A stretch of DNA of 64,000 nucleotides, from NCBI GenBank assembly GCA_021769625.1, contig JAETSN010000001.1, forward strand, positions 158,749-222,748, written 5' to 3'. How positions within the stretch are numbered: position 1 is the first letter of the stretch; each line of letters starts with the position of its first letter. Shown here piece by piece: positions 27,165 through 35,862 of this stretch. The DNA comes from [Clostridium] symbiosum (lineage in GTDB: Bacteria > Bacillota > Clostridia > Lachnospirales > Lachnospiraceae). The position numbers and the translations under genes were made by a program. The notes under the pieces are model-generated. The model was not told the DNA's origin. It ran no database searches and saw only the letters and a program-made list of their open reading frames with translations.

Positions 27165-27218
27165 ATGCTGACTGGTTCAGCGATGCTGACGCGTTCAGCA
27201 GTGCTGACATGTTCGGCA
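27165..27218 (+). repeat. Three 18-bp tandem repeats between rpmJ and rpsM
   Basis: Three 18-bp units: 27165-27182, 27183-27200, 27201-27218, with consensus [AG]TGCTGACNNGTTC[AG]GC[AG]. The third can also fold on itself (GTGCTGA with TTCGGCAC). They lie in the 229-bp gap, which has no gene. Confidence 0.75.
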
Positions 27219-27382
27219 CTTTACTTTTTGATACCGAGAGGTATTCGGAAAGGCTGGATTCATTTCCGGCTGGTCAGAAATATTTATTGTCTGGCCCAGT
27301 CAATTAGTAACTTAATTGCATAAGGAAGTGCTCTGCATTTCCCAGCAGATCCAAAGAAACAAAGAAAGCGGAGGAAAATGGA

Positions 27383-27751
27383 ATGGCTCGTATTTCAGGT
27401 GTAGACTTACCCAGAGACAAACGTGTCGAAATCGGACTTACCTATATTTATGGTATTGGACGTGTGAGTGCAACAAAAATCTGTGCGGCGGCAAAGGTGA
27501 ATCCTGATACCCGTTGTCGCGATCTGACAGATGAAGAAGTAAAGAAGATCAGCGAAGTGATCGATGCAGACTATATGGTAGAGGGTGATCTGAAGAGAGA
27601 GGTTGCTCTGAATATCAAGAGACTGCAGGAGATCGGATGCTATCGCGGGATCCGTCACAGGAAAGGACTTCCCGTTCGCGGTCAGAATACAAAGACCAAC
27701 GCGAGAACAAGAAAAGGTCCGAAGAGAACTGTAGCAAACAAGAAGAAATAA
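27383..27751 (+). CDS. rpsM: 30S ribosomal protein S13
   Basis: 122-aa S13 of the 30S head, bridging to the 50[33 protein letters not shown], and [22 protein letters not shown] (in parts) identify it. The long gap upstream holds 18-bp repeats. Confidence 0.97.
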   Translation: MARISGVDLPRDKRVEIGLTYIYGIGRVSATKICAAAKVNPDTRCRDLTDEEVKKISEVIDADYMVEGDLKREVALNIKRLQEIGCYRGIRHRKGLPVRGQNTKTNARTRKGPKRTVANKKK

Positions 27752-27827
27752 GTAAATTGTTCATGATGCAGATGCATCGCATGCAAATGCATACACGCAT
27801 AGTAAAAAGAAAGTAGGTTAGTTTAAA

Positions 27828-28226
27828 ATGGCAAAAAAAGTTGCAGCAAAAAAGGTAACAAAAAGACGTGTCAAGAAAAACGTTGAACGCGGACAGGCAC
27901 ATATTCAGTCTTCCTTTAACAATACGATCGTCACTCTGACGGATACGGAAGGCAACGCTTTAAGCTGGGCAAGTGCCGGTGGTCTTGGTTTTAGAGGTTC
28001 AAGGAAATCTACTCCGTATGCGGCACAGATGGCAGCAGAAACAGCGACAAAGGCAGCGCTTGTACACGGCCTTAAGACGGTCGATGTTTTTGTAAAAGGC
28101 CCTGGTTCAGGACGTGAAGCAGCGATCCGTGCGCTTCAGGCTGCCGGACTGGAAGTAGTGAGCATTCGTGACGTAACCCCGGTTCCTCATAACGGATGCC
28201 GCCCGCCGAAACGCCGTCGTGTATGA
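27828..28226 (+). CDS. rpsK: 30S ribosomal protein S11
   Basis: 132-aa S11, platform of the 30S. The basic N-terminus is typical, as are [39 protein letters not shown] and [17 protein letters not shown]. The 76-bp gap before it has short overlapping ATGCAT palindromes and an atypical weak SD (AAAGAAAGTAGG). Confidence 0.97.
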   Translation: MAKKVAAKKVTKRRVKKNVERGQAHIQSSFNNTIVTLTDTEGNALSWASAGGLGFRGSRKSTPYAAQMAAETATKAALVHGLKTVDVFVKGPGSGREAAIRALQAAGLEVVSIRDVTPVPHNGCRPPKRRRV

Positions 28227-28305
28227 CAATTTTTGTTGAGACGTTGGAAGAATGTACGAAAATACGTATTGTAAACAATGTATAGAAAGAGAGGAAATTA
28301 ATTAA

Positions 28306-28899
28306 ATGGCAGTAAACAGAGTACCGGTACTGAAAAGATGTCGTTCCCTGGAGCTCGATCCGACTTTTCTGGGATATGATAAGAAGTCCAGAAGAAAATC
28401 TCCCAGAGCGGGCAAAAAGATGAGTGAATATGCTCTGCAGCTCCGTGCAAAGCAGCAGGCGAAATTCATCTATGGTGTTTTGGAGAAACCTTTCAGAAAT
28501 TATTATAATAAAGCTGAAAGAATGAAAGGTCGTACAGGCGAGAACCTGATGATCCTGTTGGAGAGAAGGCTTGACAGCGTAGTATTCAGAATGGGCTTTG
28601 CAAGAACAAGAAGAGAGGCAAGACAGATCGTCGGTCATCAGCATATCCTTGTCAACGGCAAACCCGTACAGATCCCTTCTTATCTGGTCAGCGCCGGTGA
28701 CACGATCGAGATCAGAGAGAAATCCAGAGAACTGCAGAGGTATAAAGATATCATCGAAGTTACGGCAGGCAGACTGGTTCCGGAATGGATGGATGTAGAT
28801 CTGGAAGCTTTCAAAGGCACCATTAAAGCACTTCCTACAAGAGAAATGATAGACGTACCTGTTGATGAAATGGCTATCGTCGAATTATATTCTAAATAA
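28306..28899 (+). CDS. rpsD: 30S ribosomal protein S4
   Basis: 197-aa S4, primary 16S 5'-domain binder; in Bacillus it controls its own gene and in E. coli the alpha operon. [20 protein letters not shown] start, [30 protein letters not shown] S4 RNA-binding domain (in parts), and [19 protein letters not shown]. Zinc cysteines are absent apart from a single Cys. SD AGAGAGGAAATTAATTAA. Confidence 0.97.
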   Translation: MAVNRVPVLKRCRSLELDPTFLGYDKKSRRKSPRAGKKMSEYALQLRAKQQAKFIYGVLEKPFRNYYNKAERMKGRTGENLMILLERRLDSVVFRMGFARTRREARQIVGHQHILVNGKPVQIPSYLVSAGDTIEIREKSRELQRYKDIIEVTAGRLVPEWMDVDLEAFKGTIKALPTREMIDVPVDEMAIVELYSK

Positions 28900-28903
28900 G
28901 GTT

Positions 28904-28956
28904 GCGTAAGAGAAAAACAAAGGGGCTGCAGGAGCAGGCGTTTGTTTTTCTTGCGC
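28904..28956 (+). other. Hairpin between rpsD and rpoA
   Basis: GAAAAACAAA on the left pairs with TTTGTTTTTC on the right, extended by GCG[T]AAGA with TTGCGC, around a GC-rich loop. It is not followed by a U-tract at the 3' base, so it is more like a spacing or processing hairpin. Confidence 0.55.
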
Positions 28957-28987
28957 GTGTAGTTTTCATAAAAGGAGGGTGTTTGCA

Positions 28988-29947
28988 GTGTTTGATTTTG
29001 AAAGACCTAATATTGAGGTTGTAGAAATCTCTGACGATAAGAAGTATGGCAAATTTGTGGTAGAACCTTTGGAAAGAGGTTATGGTATCACACTTGGTAA
29101 CTCTCTCAGAAGAATCATGCTTTCTTCTTTGCCCGGCACCGCTGTAAGCCAGGTGAAATTTGATGGCGTGCTGCATGAATTCACGACGATCGAAGGCGTA
29201 AAGGAAGATGTGACCGAGATCATCATGAACATCAAGAGCCTTGCGATAAAAAATAACAGCGAGAGCAATGAGCCGAAGACAGCATATATTGATTATCAGG
29301 GCGAGGGCGTGATCCACGCTTCTGATATTCAGGTTGATCAGGATATTGAGATCATGAATCCGGATCAGGTGATCGCAACCCTGAGCGGCGGAAAAGATTC
29401 CAAGCTGTATGTGGAACTGACGATCACAAAGGGCCGCGGATACGTAGGCGCTGACAAGAATAAGAGCAGCGATATGTCTATCGGCGTGATCGCTGTGGAT
29501 TCTATCTATACCCCTGTGGAACGTGTCAATGTGACAGTGGAAAATACCCGTGTCGGTCAGGTGACTGACTTTGACAAGCTGACAATGGATGTGTATACGG
29601 ATGGAACGCTCGCGCCGGATGAGGCGGTGAGCCTTGCAGCCAAAGTGCTCAGTGAGCACTTGAGTCTCTTTATCGATCTCTCCGAGAATGCAAAATCAGC
29701 GGAAGTGATGGTGGAGAGAGAGGATGACGAAAAGGGTAAGGTTCTGGAGATGAGCATCGATGAACTGGAACTTTCCGTGCGCTCCTATAACTGCTTAAAG
29801 CGTGCAGGGATCAATACTGTGGAAGAACTTACAAATAAAACTTCAGAGGATATGATGAAGGTTCGTAATCTGGGCCGAAAGTCTCTGGAGGAAGTGCTGG
29901 CAAAACTGAAAGAGTTAGGGCTTCAGTTGAACCCCAGCGAAGAGTAA
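28988..29947 (+). CDS. rpoA: DNA-directed RNA polymerase subunit alpha
   Basis: 319 aa from GTG 28988 ([15 protein letters not shown]), spaced correctly from AAAGGAGGG; a GTG at 28979 overlaps that SD. The NTD forms the dimer that starts polymerase assembly ([25 protein letters not shown], in parts). The CTD has the DNA/activator-contact fold ([22 protein letters not shown] and [18 protein letters not shown]). Confidence 0.97.
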   Translation: MFDFERPNIEVVEISDDKKYGKFVVEPLERGYGITLGNSLRRIMLSSLPGTAVSQVKFDGVLHEFTTIEGVKEDVTEIIMNIKSLAIKNNSESNEPKTAYIDYQGEGVIHASDIQVDQDIEIMNPDQVIATLSGGKDSKLYVELTITKGRGYVGADKNKSSDMSIGVIAVDSIYTPVERVNVTVENTRVGQVTDFDKLTMDVYTDGTLAPDEAVSLAAKVLSEHLSLFIDLSENAKSAEVMVEREDDEKGKVLEMSIDELELSVRSYNCLKRAGINTVEELTNKTSEDMMKVRNLGRKSLEEVLAKLKELGLQLNPSEE

Positions 29948-30117
29948 AGGCAGCGGTTCCCCTACTATGGCAGGGAATCAATAACACAACCGGTAAGACC
30001 GATGAGCGCGGATATGTGTTTTCATAAATGGTAACTATCAATATGCAGGTGATATCCCGGTAAGTAAGACCGATGCGCGTGGCCGGAATAAACCATTTAA
30101 TATGAAAGGAGCCTATC

Positions 30118-30654
30118 ATGGCAAAATACAGAAAACTTGGCAGAACAAGCAGCCAGAGAAAAGCACTGCTCAGAAATCAGGTTACAGCGCTTTTATATCA
30201 TGGCAAGATCATTACAACCGAGGCGAGGGCAAAAGAAGTCCGTAAGATCGCAGAACATGTGATCACGCTGGCTGTAAAGGAAAAAGATAATTTTGAGACC
30301 GTGAAAGTGAAAGCGAAAGTTGCCCGCAAGGACAAAGACGGCAAGAGAGTCAAAGAGGTTGTTGACGGCAAGAAGGTAACTGTTTTTGACGAAGTGGAAA
30401 AGGAGATCAAAAAAGATCTGCCGTCCAGACAGCATGCAAGACGTCAGATGATGAAAGTGCTTCTTCCTGTGACGGAAGTGCCGTCCACTCCTGCAGGACG
30501 TAAGAAAAACACAAAAGAGATCAATATGGCAAACAAGCTGTTTGACGAAGTTGCACCGAAATATGCGAACCGTAAGGGCGGATACACGAGAATCGTGAAG
30601 ATCGGTCCCCGTAAAGGTGATGCGGCGATGCAGGTAGTATTAGAATTAGTGTAA
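30118..30654 (+). CDS. rplQ: 50S ribosomal protein L17, enlarged
   Basis: 178-aa L17, near the exit tunnel. Standard start [21 protein letters not shown] and end [25 protein letters not shown] (in parts). The E. coli protein is about 127 aa. The extra length is a Lys/Glu/Asp-rich insert around residues 60-125 ([16 protein letters not shown] onward). Last gene of the operon, followed by a strong terminator. The 170-bp gap before it has a direct repeat, GTAAGACCGATG, at about 29993 and 30065. Confidence 0.95.
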   Translation: MAKYRKLGRTSSQRKALLRNQVTALLYHGKIITTEARAKEVRKIAEHVITLAVKEKDNFETVKVKAKVARKDKDGKRVKEVVDGKKVTVFDEVEKEIKKDLPSRQHARRQMMKVLLPVTEVPSTPAGRKKNTKEINMANKLFDEVAPKYANRKGGYTRIVKIGPRKGDAAMQVVLELV

Positions 30655-30660
30655 AATGAT

Positions 30661-30698
30661 AGTCACATGCCCTGCAGTCTGCTGTGGGGTATGTGACT
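30661..30698 (+). terminator. Terminator of the ribosomal/alpha operon
   Basis: AGTCACAT (30661-30668) pairs with ATGTGACT (about 30691-30698), extended by GCCC / GGGGT and followed by TTG. Immediately after the rplQ stop. Confidence 0.75.
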
Positions 30699-30703
30699 TT
30701 GTT

Positions 30704-30777
30704 AGCATAAGCCTGCTCGCAGAGCAGCAGGCGTTGGTTGGCATAAGCCTGCTCGCAGAGCGTGCAGGCGTTGGCTG
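30704..30777. repeat. Tandem pair of the GCATAAG...GGCGTTGGC dispersed repeat
   Basis: Two side-by-side copies, 30704-30740 and 30741-30777, of the 37-bp repeat also found at 2927-2963. Each has GCCTGC and GCAGGC arms able to form a hairpin. Located between the alpha-operon terminator and the phosphofructokinase gene; no gene inside. Confidence 0.75.
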
Positions 30778-30872
30778 GTATACAGGATACGTGATTTGAA
30801 ATTATGCGCGTGCGAGTGTATTGAAAGTGCACAAAGAAAATATTTTGCAGAGTAAAGAAAAGGAGAAACGTT

Positions 30873-32099
30873 ATGAAAGGAAATGTTGTAGTTGGACAGT
30901 CCGGCGGCCCTACCGCGGTAATTAATTCTTCTGTTGCAGGCGTATATGCAGCAGCAAAGAAGCTTGGTGTGAACAAAGTATATGGTATGGTTCATGGTAT
31001 CGAAGGTTTTTTACAGGACAAGATCTGTGATCTGGATGAGTATCTGGCAGACGAGACAGGGATCGAACTGTTAAAGAGAACTCCGTCAGCTTTCCTCGGT
31101 TCCTGTCGGTTTAAAATGCCGAAGATCGAGGGACATGAAGATGTCTATGAGAAGATCTTTGAGATCATGGAGAAGCACGATATCGAGTGTCTTTTCTACT
31201 GCGGCGGAAATGATTCCATGGATACCGTAAAGATGCTTTCCGATTATGCGGCAGCACACGGCAAGAGCCAGAGATTTGTGGGCGTGCCAAAAACGGTCGA
31301 CAATGACCTTCCTATCACGGACCATTGCCCGGGATACGGTTCCGCTGCAAAGTATATCGCTACTTCCATGAAGGAGATCATCCGCGACAACTCCTCCTTC
31401 GGCGTGCAGAAGCCTACCGTTTGTATCGTGGAGATCATGGGACGTAACGCAGGCTGGCTGACAGCGGCTGCCGCTTTATCCCGCGGGAGCGACTGCGAAG
31501 GCCCTGACGCGATCTATCTGCCGGAGAGAGTATTTGACATGGATGCTTTCATGAACAAGGTTAAAGAGCTGGCAGCAAAGAAATCTTCTGTTGTGATCGC
31601 TGTATCTGAGGGTGTTCAGATCGCGGATGGCAGATTCGTATGTGAGCTCGGAAGAGAAGTGGCTGTGGATGCGTTCGGCCATAAGCAGATGTCCGGAACG
31701 GCGGTGATCCTCGCACAGAAGGTTGCCGAGGCGACAGGCCTTAAGACAAGGGCGATCGAGTTCTCCACACTGCAGAGGGCGGCTACCCATATCGCTTCCC
31801 TGACAGATATCAACGAAGCATTCCAGGTAGGCCATGATGCGGTTGTCGCTGCAAATGAGGGCAAGACCGGCATGATGATCACACTTGACAGAAACGGTGA
31901 CGATCCTTATCAGTGCGGCACGAGCGCTTACGATATCCACGCTATCGCGAATGTGGAGAGAAAAGTTCCCGATGAGTGGATCACGGCGGACGGCACAGGC
32001 CTGACAGATGATTTCGAGAAATACGGCAGACCCCTTATCATGGGCGAGCTGATGCCGCTGTATGTGAACGGCACACCGAGACATCTGGTGAGAAAGTAA
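30873..32099 (+). CDS. 6-phosphofructokinase, PPi-dependent type
   Basis: 408 aa. Phosphorylates fructose 6-phosphate in glycolysis. N-terminal GQSGGPTAVINSS, then GGNDSMDT where ATP enzymes have GGDG[ST], and PKTVDNDLPITDHCPGYGSAAKY. The Asp after GGN and the Lys of PKT are the residue pair known to exclude ATP and favour pyrophosphate, so a PPi donor is predicted (family knowledge, not measured). MGRNAGWLTAAAAL is the F6P-site region. SD AAAAGGAGAAACGTT. Confidence 0.93.
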   Translation: MKGNVVVGQSGGPTAVINSSVAGVYAAAKKLGVNKVYGMVHGIEGFLQDKICDLDEYLADETGIELLKRTPSAFLGSCRFKMPKIEGHEDVYEKIFEIMEKHDIECLFYCGGNDSMDTVKMLSDYAAAHGKSQRFVGVPKTVDNDLPITDHCPGYGSAAKYIATSMKEIIRDNSSFGVQKPTVCIVEIMGRNAGWLTAAAALSRGSDCEGPDAIYLPERVFDMDAFMNKVKELAAKKSSVVIAVSEGVQIADGRFVCELGREVAVDAFGHKQMSGTAVILAQKVAEATGLKTRAIEFSTLQRAATHIASLTDINEAFQVGHDAVVAANEGKTGMMITLDRNGDDPYQCGTSAYDIHAIANVERKVPDEWITADGTGLTDDFEKYGRPLIMGELMPLYVNGTPRHLVRK

Positions 32100-32132
32100 G
32101 ATATAAAAGAAATTTTTGTATGAAGATAAGGA

Positions 32133-32158
32133 AAGAACCTGCTTCGGCGGGTTCTTTT
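32133..32158 (+). terminator. Terminator after phosphofructokinase
   Basis: GAACCTGC-TTCG-GCGGGTTC followed by TTTTC, a compact UUCG-type hairpin about 35 bases after the stop. Confidence 0.85.
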
Positions 32159-32263
32159 CAGGTCAAGAAGCGACAGAGCTTCAGCTATGCCATTTCTTTG
32201 ATTGTATCATCACTTCTGAATATCATAATGATCCGTTCAGTTTCTTCCGGCAGCATGGGCGTT

Positions 32264-33325
32264 TCAGGACAGAAAATATTCCATGTTTTCCCCCATTACG
32301 ATCTCCAACTTGGAATAATAGGTTTCCTGTTCGATCTTCTGCCCATAGCACATGTATTCAAACATAAGCCTGCAGGCGAGAAAAGTCTGCGCCTTGAGAT
32401 TCTGGAAGATGACGGCATCGATCGTATGGCAGGCGAGATAGTGTTCCATCTCGGGGAACAGGTCCATCCCCACCAAGAGCGTATCCGTGCGGCCTTCCCT
32501 TGTGAGTATATCGGATATGATGTCCAGACGGTAGGTCAGGTCAAGGATACCGTGGATCTTACGGTTTTTCAGTGCCTGCGTCAGGGCGGTATCGATGGAC
32601 TCGCGGCCGTCGAGTTCGTTTAAGATCGGCAGGAGAGAAATACCGGGGAAGGAAGAGCTTATCCGGTCGAGGAAGCCCCGAAATTTAGCGGTGGTCGCGG
32701 CGTAGTTGGAGAGAGACTTTTTTGCCACAAGGAGCTGCAGGTTCCCGCCGGAGGGAAGCATTTTCCCGAGAAGCTGTGCGGCGAGCCTGCCGCTCTTATA
32801 ATCGTCAATACCGATAAAGGCGTCCGCAGGGGCATCCGGGATCATTTTGCTGAGCAGGATGACAACGCAGTCCTTTGCTTTCAGATCTGTTATCACGGGC
32901 CGCAGCAGGTCGGGATCTACGGCGGAAATGATAAAATGGCGGATCCCGGCGGCGTATGCACTTTCAATGTCCGTGATCTGTCTCTCCGGTTGGTTGACGG
33001 GGGAGGTGTAGCGGTTGATCACAAGCCCGTGATCGCCGTAGCTCTCGACTGCCTGCATCACGCCCTTTTCTATCGTGGAAGCAAAGTAGGAGGCGTCCGA
33101 GGAGATGTAATTGACGAGGGCGATCACGTAACTGCGGTTCAGGGCAAGATTCCGGGCGTTGTTGTTCGGCGTGTAGTGGTATTTTTTCAGGGCGGCAAGA
33201 ACAGCCTCCCTTGTCTTATCGCTCACCGTTCCTTTATTGTTGATCACTTTATAGATCGTGGTTCTGGAAATATGGATTTCCTCCGCGATGTCTTCCAGAG
33301 TCAGTCTGGCATATCTGTTTTCCAT
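32264..33325 (-). CDS. LacI-family transcriptional regulator
   Basis: 353 aa from ATG 33325 (MENRYARLTLEDIAEEIHIS), with GAGGAG upstream; a TTG nine codons earlier is unlikely. LacI helix-turn-helix LEDIAEEIHISRTTIYKVINNKGTVS and hinge helix NNNARNLALN are present, then a periplasmic-binding-like sugar domain (VINRYTSP, AADAFIGIDDYKSGR-like segments). It is divergent from the GH31 gene and symporter, and three CACGTG-centred palindromes lie between them. It is the probable repressor of that pair and of itself (inference). Confidence 0.9.
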   Translation of the reverse strand: MENRYARLTLEDIAEEIHISRTTIYKVINNKGTVSDKTREAVLAALKKYHYTPNNNARNLALNRSYVIALVNYISSDASYFASTIEKGVMQAVESYGDHGLVINRYTSPVNQPERQITDIESAYAAGIRHFIISAVDPDLLRPVITDLKAKDCVVILLSKMIPDAPADAFIGIDDYKSGRLAAQLLGKMLPSGGNLQLLVAKKSLSNYAATTAKFRGFLDRISSSFPGISLLPILNELDGRESIDTALTQALKNRKIHGILDLTYRLDIISDILTREGRTDTLLVGMDLFPEMEHYLACHTIDAVIFQNLKAQTFLACRLMFEYMCYGQKIEQETYYSKLEIVMGENMEYFLS

Positions 33326-33528
33326 TTGTCTGTACTCCTCTTTATATTCCAATATGATCAGTCATTGATGCCGGACGATACGAAAAAAGAAATCCTGCAC
33401 TGCCGTGCATGTACCGAAGCTTTCCTGAGAATTTGATCTTTTTTCGGCAGAGACATTATCCCACCCTTTACTGCCTTAATATCCTCCAGACAATTATAGC
33501 ACGGGCAGCAGAAAAGGAAAACTGTTTT

Positions 33529-33540
33529 TTAACACGTGAA
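33529..33540. promoter_or_regulatory. LacI-type operator O1
   Basis: TTAACACGTGAA, a near-palindrome with central CACGTG and the same core as O2 and O3. It lies nearest the repressor gene in the divergent region. Confidence 0.6.
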
Positions 33541-33586
33541 AAGTACACAAATCAAACCACCCCAAATTGTCTAAAACGCCGAAATA

Positions 33587-33600
33587 TTTACACGTGTTAA
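33587..33600. promoter_or_regulatory. LacI-type operator O2
   Basis: TTTACACGTGTTAA, one mismatch from the perfect palindrome O3, just upstream of the GH31 -35 box. Confidence 0.65.
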
Positions 33601-33618
33601 ATATTTTCGGCAAAACGA

Positions 33619-33647
33619 TTGACATTCTGTGTAAGTGCTGTTATCTT
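33619..33647 (+). promoter_or_regulatory. Promoter of the GH31-symporter operon
   Basis: TTGACA (33619-33624), 17 bases, TATCTT (33642-33647). The predicted start falls near 33654, inside operator O3, a usual repression geometry. Confidence 0.7.
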
Positions 33648-33651
33648 GAAA

Positions 33652-33665
33652 TTAACACGTGTTAA
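33652..33665. promoter_or_regulatory. LacI-type operator O3, perfect palindrome
   Basis: TTAACACGTGTTAA covers the expected transcription start of the glycosidase operon. O2 to O3 is 65 bp centre to centre and O1 to O3 about 124 bp, compatible with looping. Confidence 0.75.
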
Positions 33666-33687
33666 ATATAAACAAGGAGGGGAAAAA

Positions 33688-35718
33688 TTGGTTTATAAAA
33701 AAGATGGAAAGATTTATCGAAGGTATGATAAAGAGCTTTTGTGTCTGGAACCGTTTGGACCGAATGGATTGAGGGTGCGGGCGACGCAGTTGAACGATTT
33801 TTCCGACGGGGAGTTGTCGGCGCTGTCGGGTGATGCCTGGAGCAGCGAAGATGCCGGGATCAGCATTGAGGACGATACGGCGGTGATCTGGAACGGGAAG
33901 CTGCGGTGTGAGTTGTTGTGTACCGGAAAACTGAAGTTCTATAACCGGAAGGGTGAGCTGCTGTTGGAGGAATACGATAAAAACCGTTTCCGCAGAAAGA
34001 GCGCGCCGGGGGAAGCAGACAATGCGCTGGAGATCGCTCCGAGGACTTTTGTACCGCATCATGGGACAAACTATTACAGGCTGACAGTCCGGTTCGAGGC
34101 GAAAGAGGGAGAGCGGTTCTACGGCATGGGACAGTATTCACAGCCTTTTCTGAATCTGAAGGGATGCGTGCTGGAACTGTCCCAGAGAAACTCGCAGATT
34201 ACGGTGCCCTTTGCGGTTTCCAGCAGGGGATACGGATTTTTCTGGAACAATCCGGCTATCGGGACGGCGGCTTTCGGCAGAAATATCACCGAATGGAAGG
34301 CGGATTCCACCAGAGAGATGGATTATTGGATCACGGCGGGGGATTCGCCGGCAGAGATCGTGGAAGCCTATGCGGAAGTGACGGGGAAAGTGCCGATGAT
34401 GCCGGAATACGCGACAGGTTTCTGGCAGAGCAAACTCCGCTACCGCTCGCAGGAGGAAGTGCTGGAGGTGGCGAGGGAGTATAAACGAAGGGGATTTCCG
34501 ATCTCCGTGATGGTCATCGATTTTTTCCACTGGCCTGCGCAGGGGGATTTCCGGTTTGACGAGACATTATGGTCGGATCCGGAGGCGATGGTGAAGGAAC
34601 TGGCAGAGATGGGTATTCAGCTCATGGTGTCCGTATGGCCTACGGTGGAGGAGAAAAGTGAGAACTTCCTGCACATGGAGGAGATGGGGTATCTGATCCG
34701 GACGGAGATGGGTCCGCGGCTCGGCATCAAGAACAAGGATACCTATATGGATGCGACGAATCCGGAGGCGAGAGAGTTTGTCTGGCAAAAGCTCAGGAAA
34801 AACTATTATGATAAGGGTATCAGGCTGTTCTGGCTGGACGAGTGCGAGCCGGAAGTCACAAAGTACGAGTATGATAATTACAGGACTTACGCCGGAAGCC
34901 ACAAGGAGGCGGGAAATATTTACCCGAGGGAATTTGCCAGAATGGTCTATGAAGGCAGGAAAGCGGAGGGCGAGGAAGAGATCTTAAGCCTTGTGCGGTG
35001 CGCCTGGGCCGGCTCCCAGAAATACGGCGCGCTTGTCTGGACGGGGGATGTGGCGTCCGAATTCAGCTCCCTGAAAAATCAGGTGACGGCGGGAATGAAC
35101 ATCGGACTGTCGGGACTGCCCTGGTGGACGACGGATATCGGCGGGTTCCACGGCGGAGATATCAGGACGGAAGAATTTAAGGAACTGTTTGTCAGGTGGT
35201 TTGAGTTCGGGGCGTTCTGCCCGGTATTCAGGCTGCACGGATTCAGGAGGCCTCTTGTGATCGCGGAGGAAGGAAAAGCCTTTGTCGCCGGCGATGCAAA
35301 AAGCTGGGAGTATACGAGCGGCGCGCCGAACGAGGTCTGGTCCTTTGGGGATAACGTATATGAGATCTGTGAGAAGTATATGAGGCTGCGGGAGAAAATG
35401 CGCCCGTACCTGATGGAGCAGATGAAGAAGGCGCATGAAAAGGGAACGCCGGTGATGCGTCCGCTGTTCTACGACTATCCGGAGGATGGGACGGCATGGG
35501 AACAGGAAGACGAGTACATGCTGGGACCGGATATCCTGGCGGCGCCCGTGACGGAAAAAGGCCGGAGGGAGCGGGAAGTGTATCTGCCCTGCGGGGAATG
35601 GATCTGTCTGCACTCGGGGGAAGTTTTGGAGGGCGGAAGATCGGTTTCAGTGAAGGCGGATCTGGATATCATACCCGTTTTTGTGAGGAGCAGGGAATTG
35701 TATGATGCGCTGAAGTAA
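33688..35718 (+). CDS. GH31 family alpha-glycosidase (alpha-xylosidase-like)
   Basis: 676 aa with a TTG start at 33688, chosen because AAGGAGGGG sits just upstream and no ATG is near. N-terminal beta-sandwich (about 1-235), then TIM barrel. GH31 nucleophile is Asp384 in FWLDECEP; acid/base candidate is the Asp of LVWTGDVASEF; GLSGLPWWTTDIGGF is the family strand. No signal peptide, so intracellular. The LDE.EP form is frequent in alpha-xylosidase-type members, but the substrate is not fixed by this. It is transcribed from the operator-controlled promoter with the symporter at 35863. Confidence 0.9.
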   Translation: MVYKKDGKIYRRYDKELLCLEPFGPNGLRVRATQLNDFSDGELSALSGDAWSSEDAGISIEDDTAVIWNGKLRCELLCTGKLKFYNRKGELLLEEYDKNRFRRKSAPGEADNALEIAPRTFVPHHGTNYYRLTVRFEAKEGERFYGMGQYSQPFLNLKGCVLELSQRNSQITVPFAVSSRGYGFFWNNPAIGTAAFGRNITEWKADSTREMDYWITAGDSPAEIVEAYAEVTGKVPMMPEYATGFWQSKLRYRSQEEVLEVAREYKRRGFPISVMVIDFFHWPAQGDFRFDETLWSDPEAMVKELAEMGIQLMVSVWPTVEEKSENFLHMEEMGYLIRTEMGPRLGIKNKDTYMDATNPEAREFVWQKLRKNYYDKGIRLFWLDECEPEVTKYEYDNYRTYAGSHKEAGNIYPREFARMVYEGRKAEGEEEILSLVRCAWAGSQKYGALVWTGDVASEFSSLKNQVTAGMNIGLSGLPWWTTDIGGFHGGDIRTEEFKELFVRWFEFGAFCPVFRLHGFRRPLVIAEEGKAFVAGDAKSWEYTSGAPNEVWSFGDNVYEICEKYMRLREKMRPYLMEQMKKAHEKGTPVMRPLFYDYPEDGTAWEQEDEYMLGPDILAAPVTEKGRREREVYLPCGEWICLHSGEVLEGGRSVSVKADLDIIPVFVRSRELYDALK

Positions 35719-35862
35719 GAGAAATATCCGGACAGAATCGTGCGGTATCGGAGGGCGCAGACATGTTTGCCTGTGGAGGCAAAGCTTTCTCTGCTGCCTG
35801 ACTGCCGGAAAATCAGATGTAAATAAGTAACATGCATATAAAAAACAAGAAGGAGATAAGAT

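Noticed and set aside
27165..27218. CRISPR-like array
   Set aside because: Units are contiguous with no spacers and no cas genes are present; it is a simple tandem repeat.
32120..32623. Plus-strand 167-codon frame after phosphofructokinase
   Set aside because: It starts in the terminator and runs antisense to the LacI gene.
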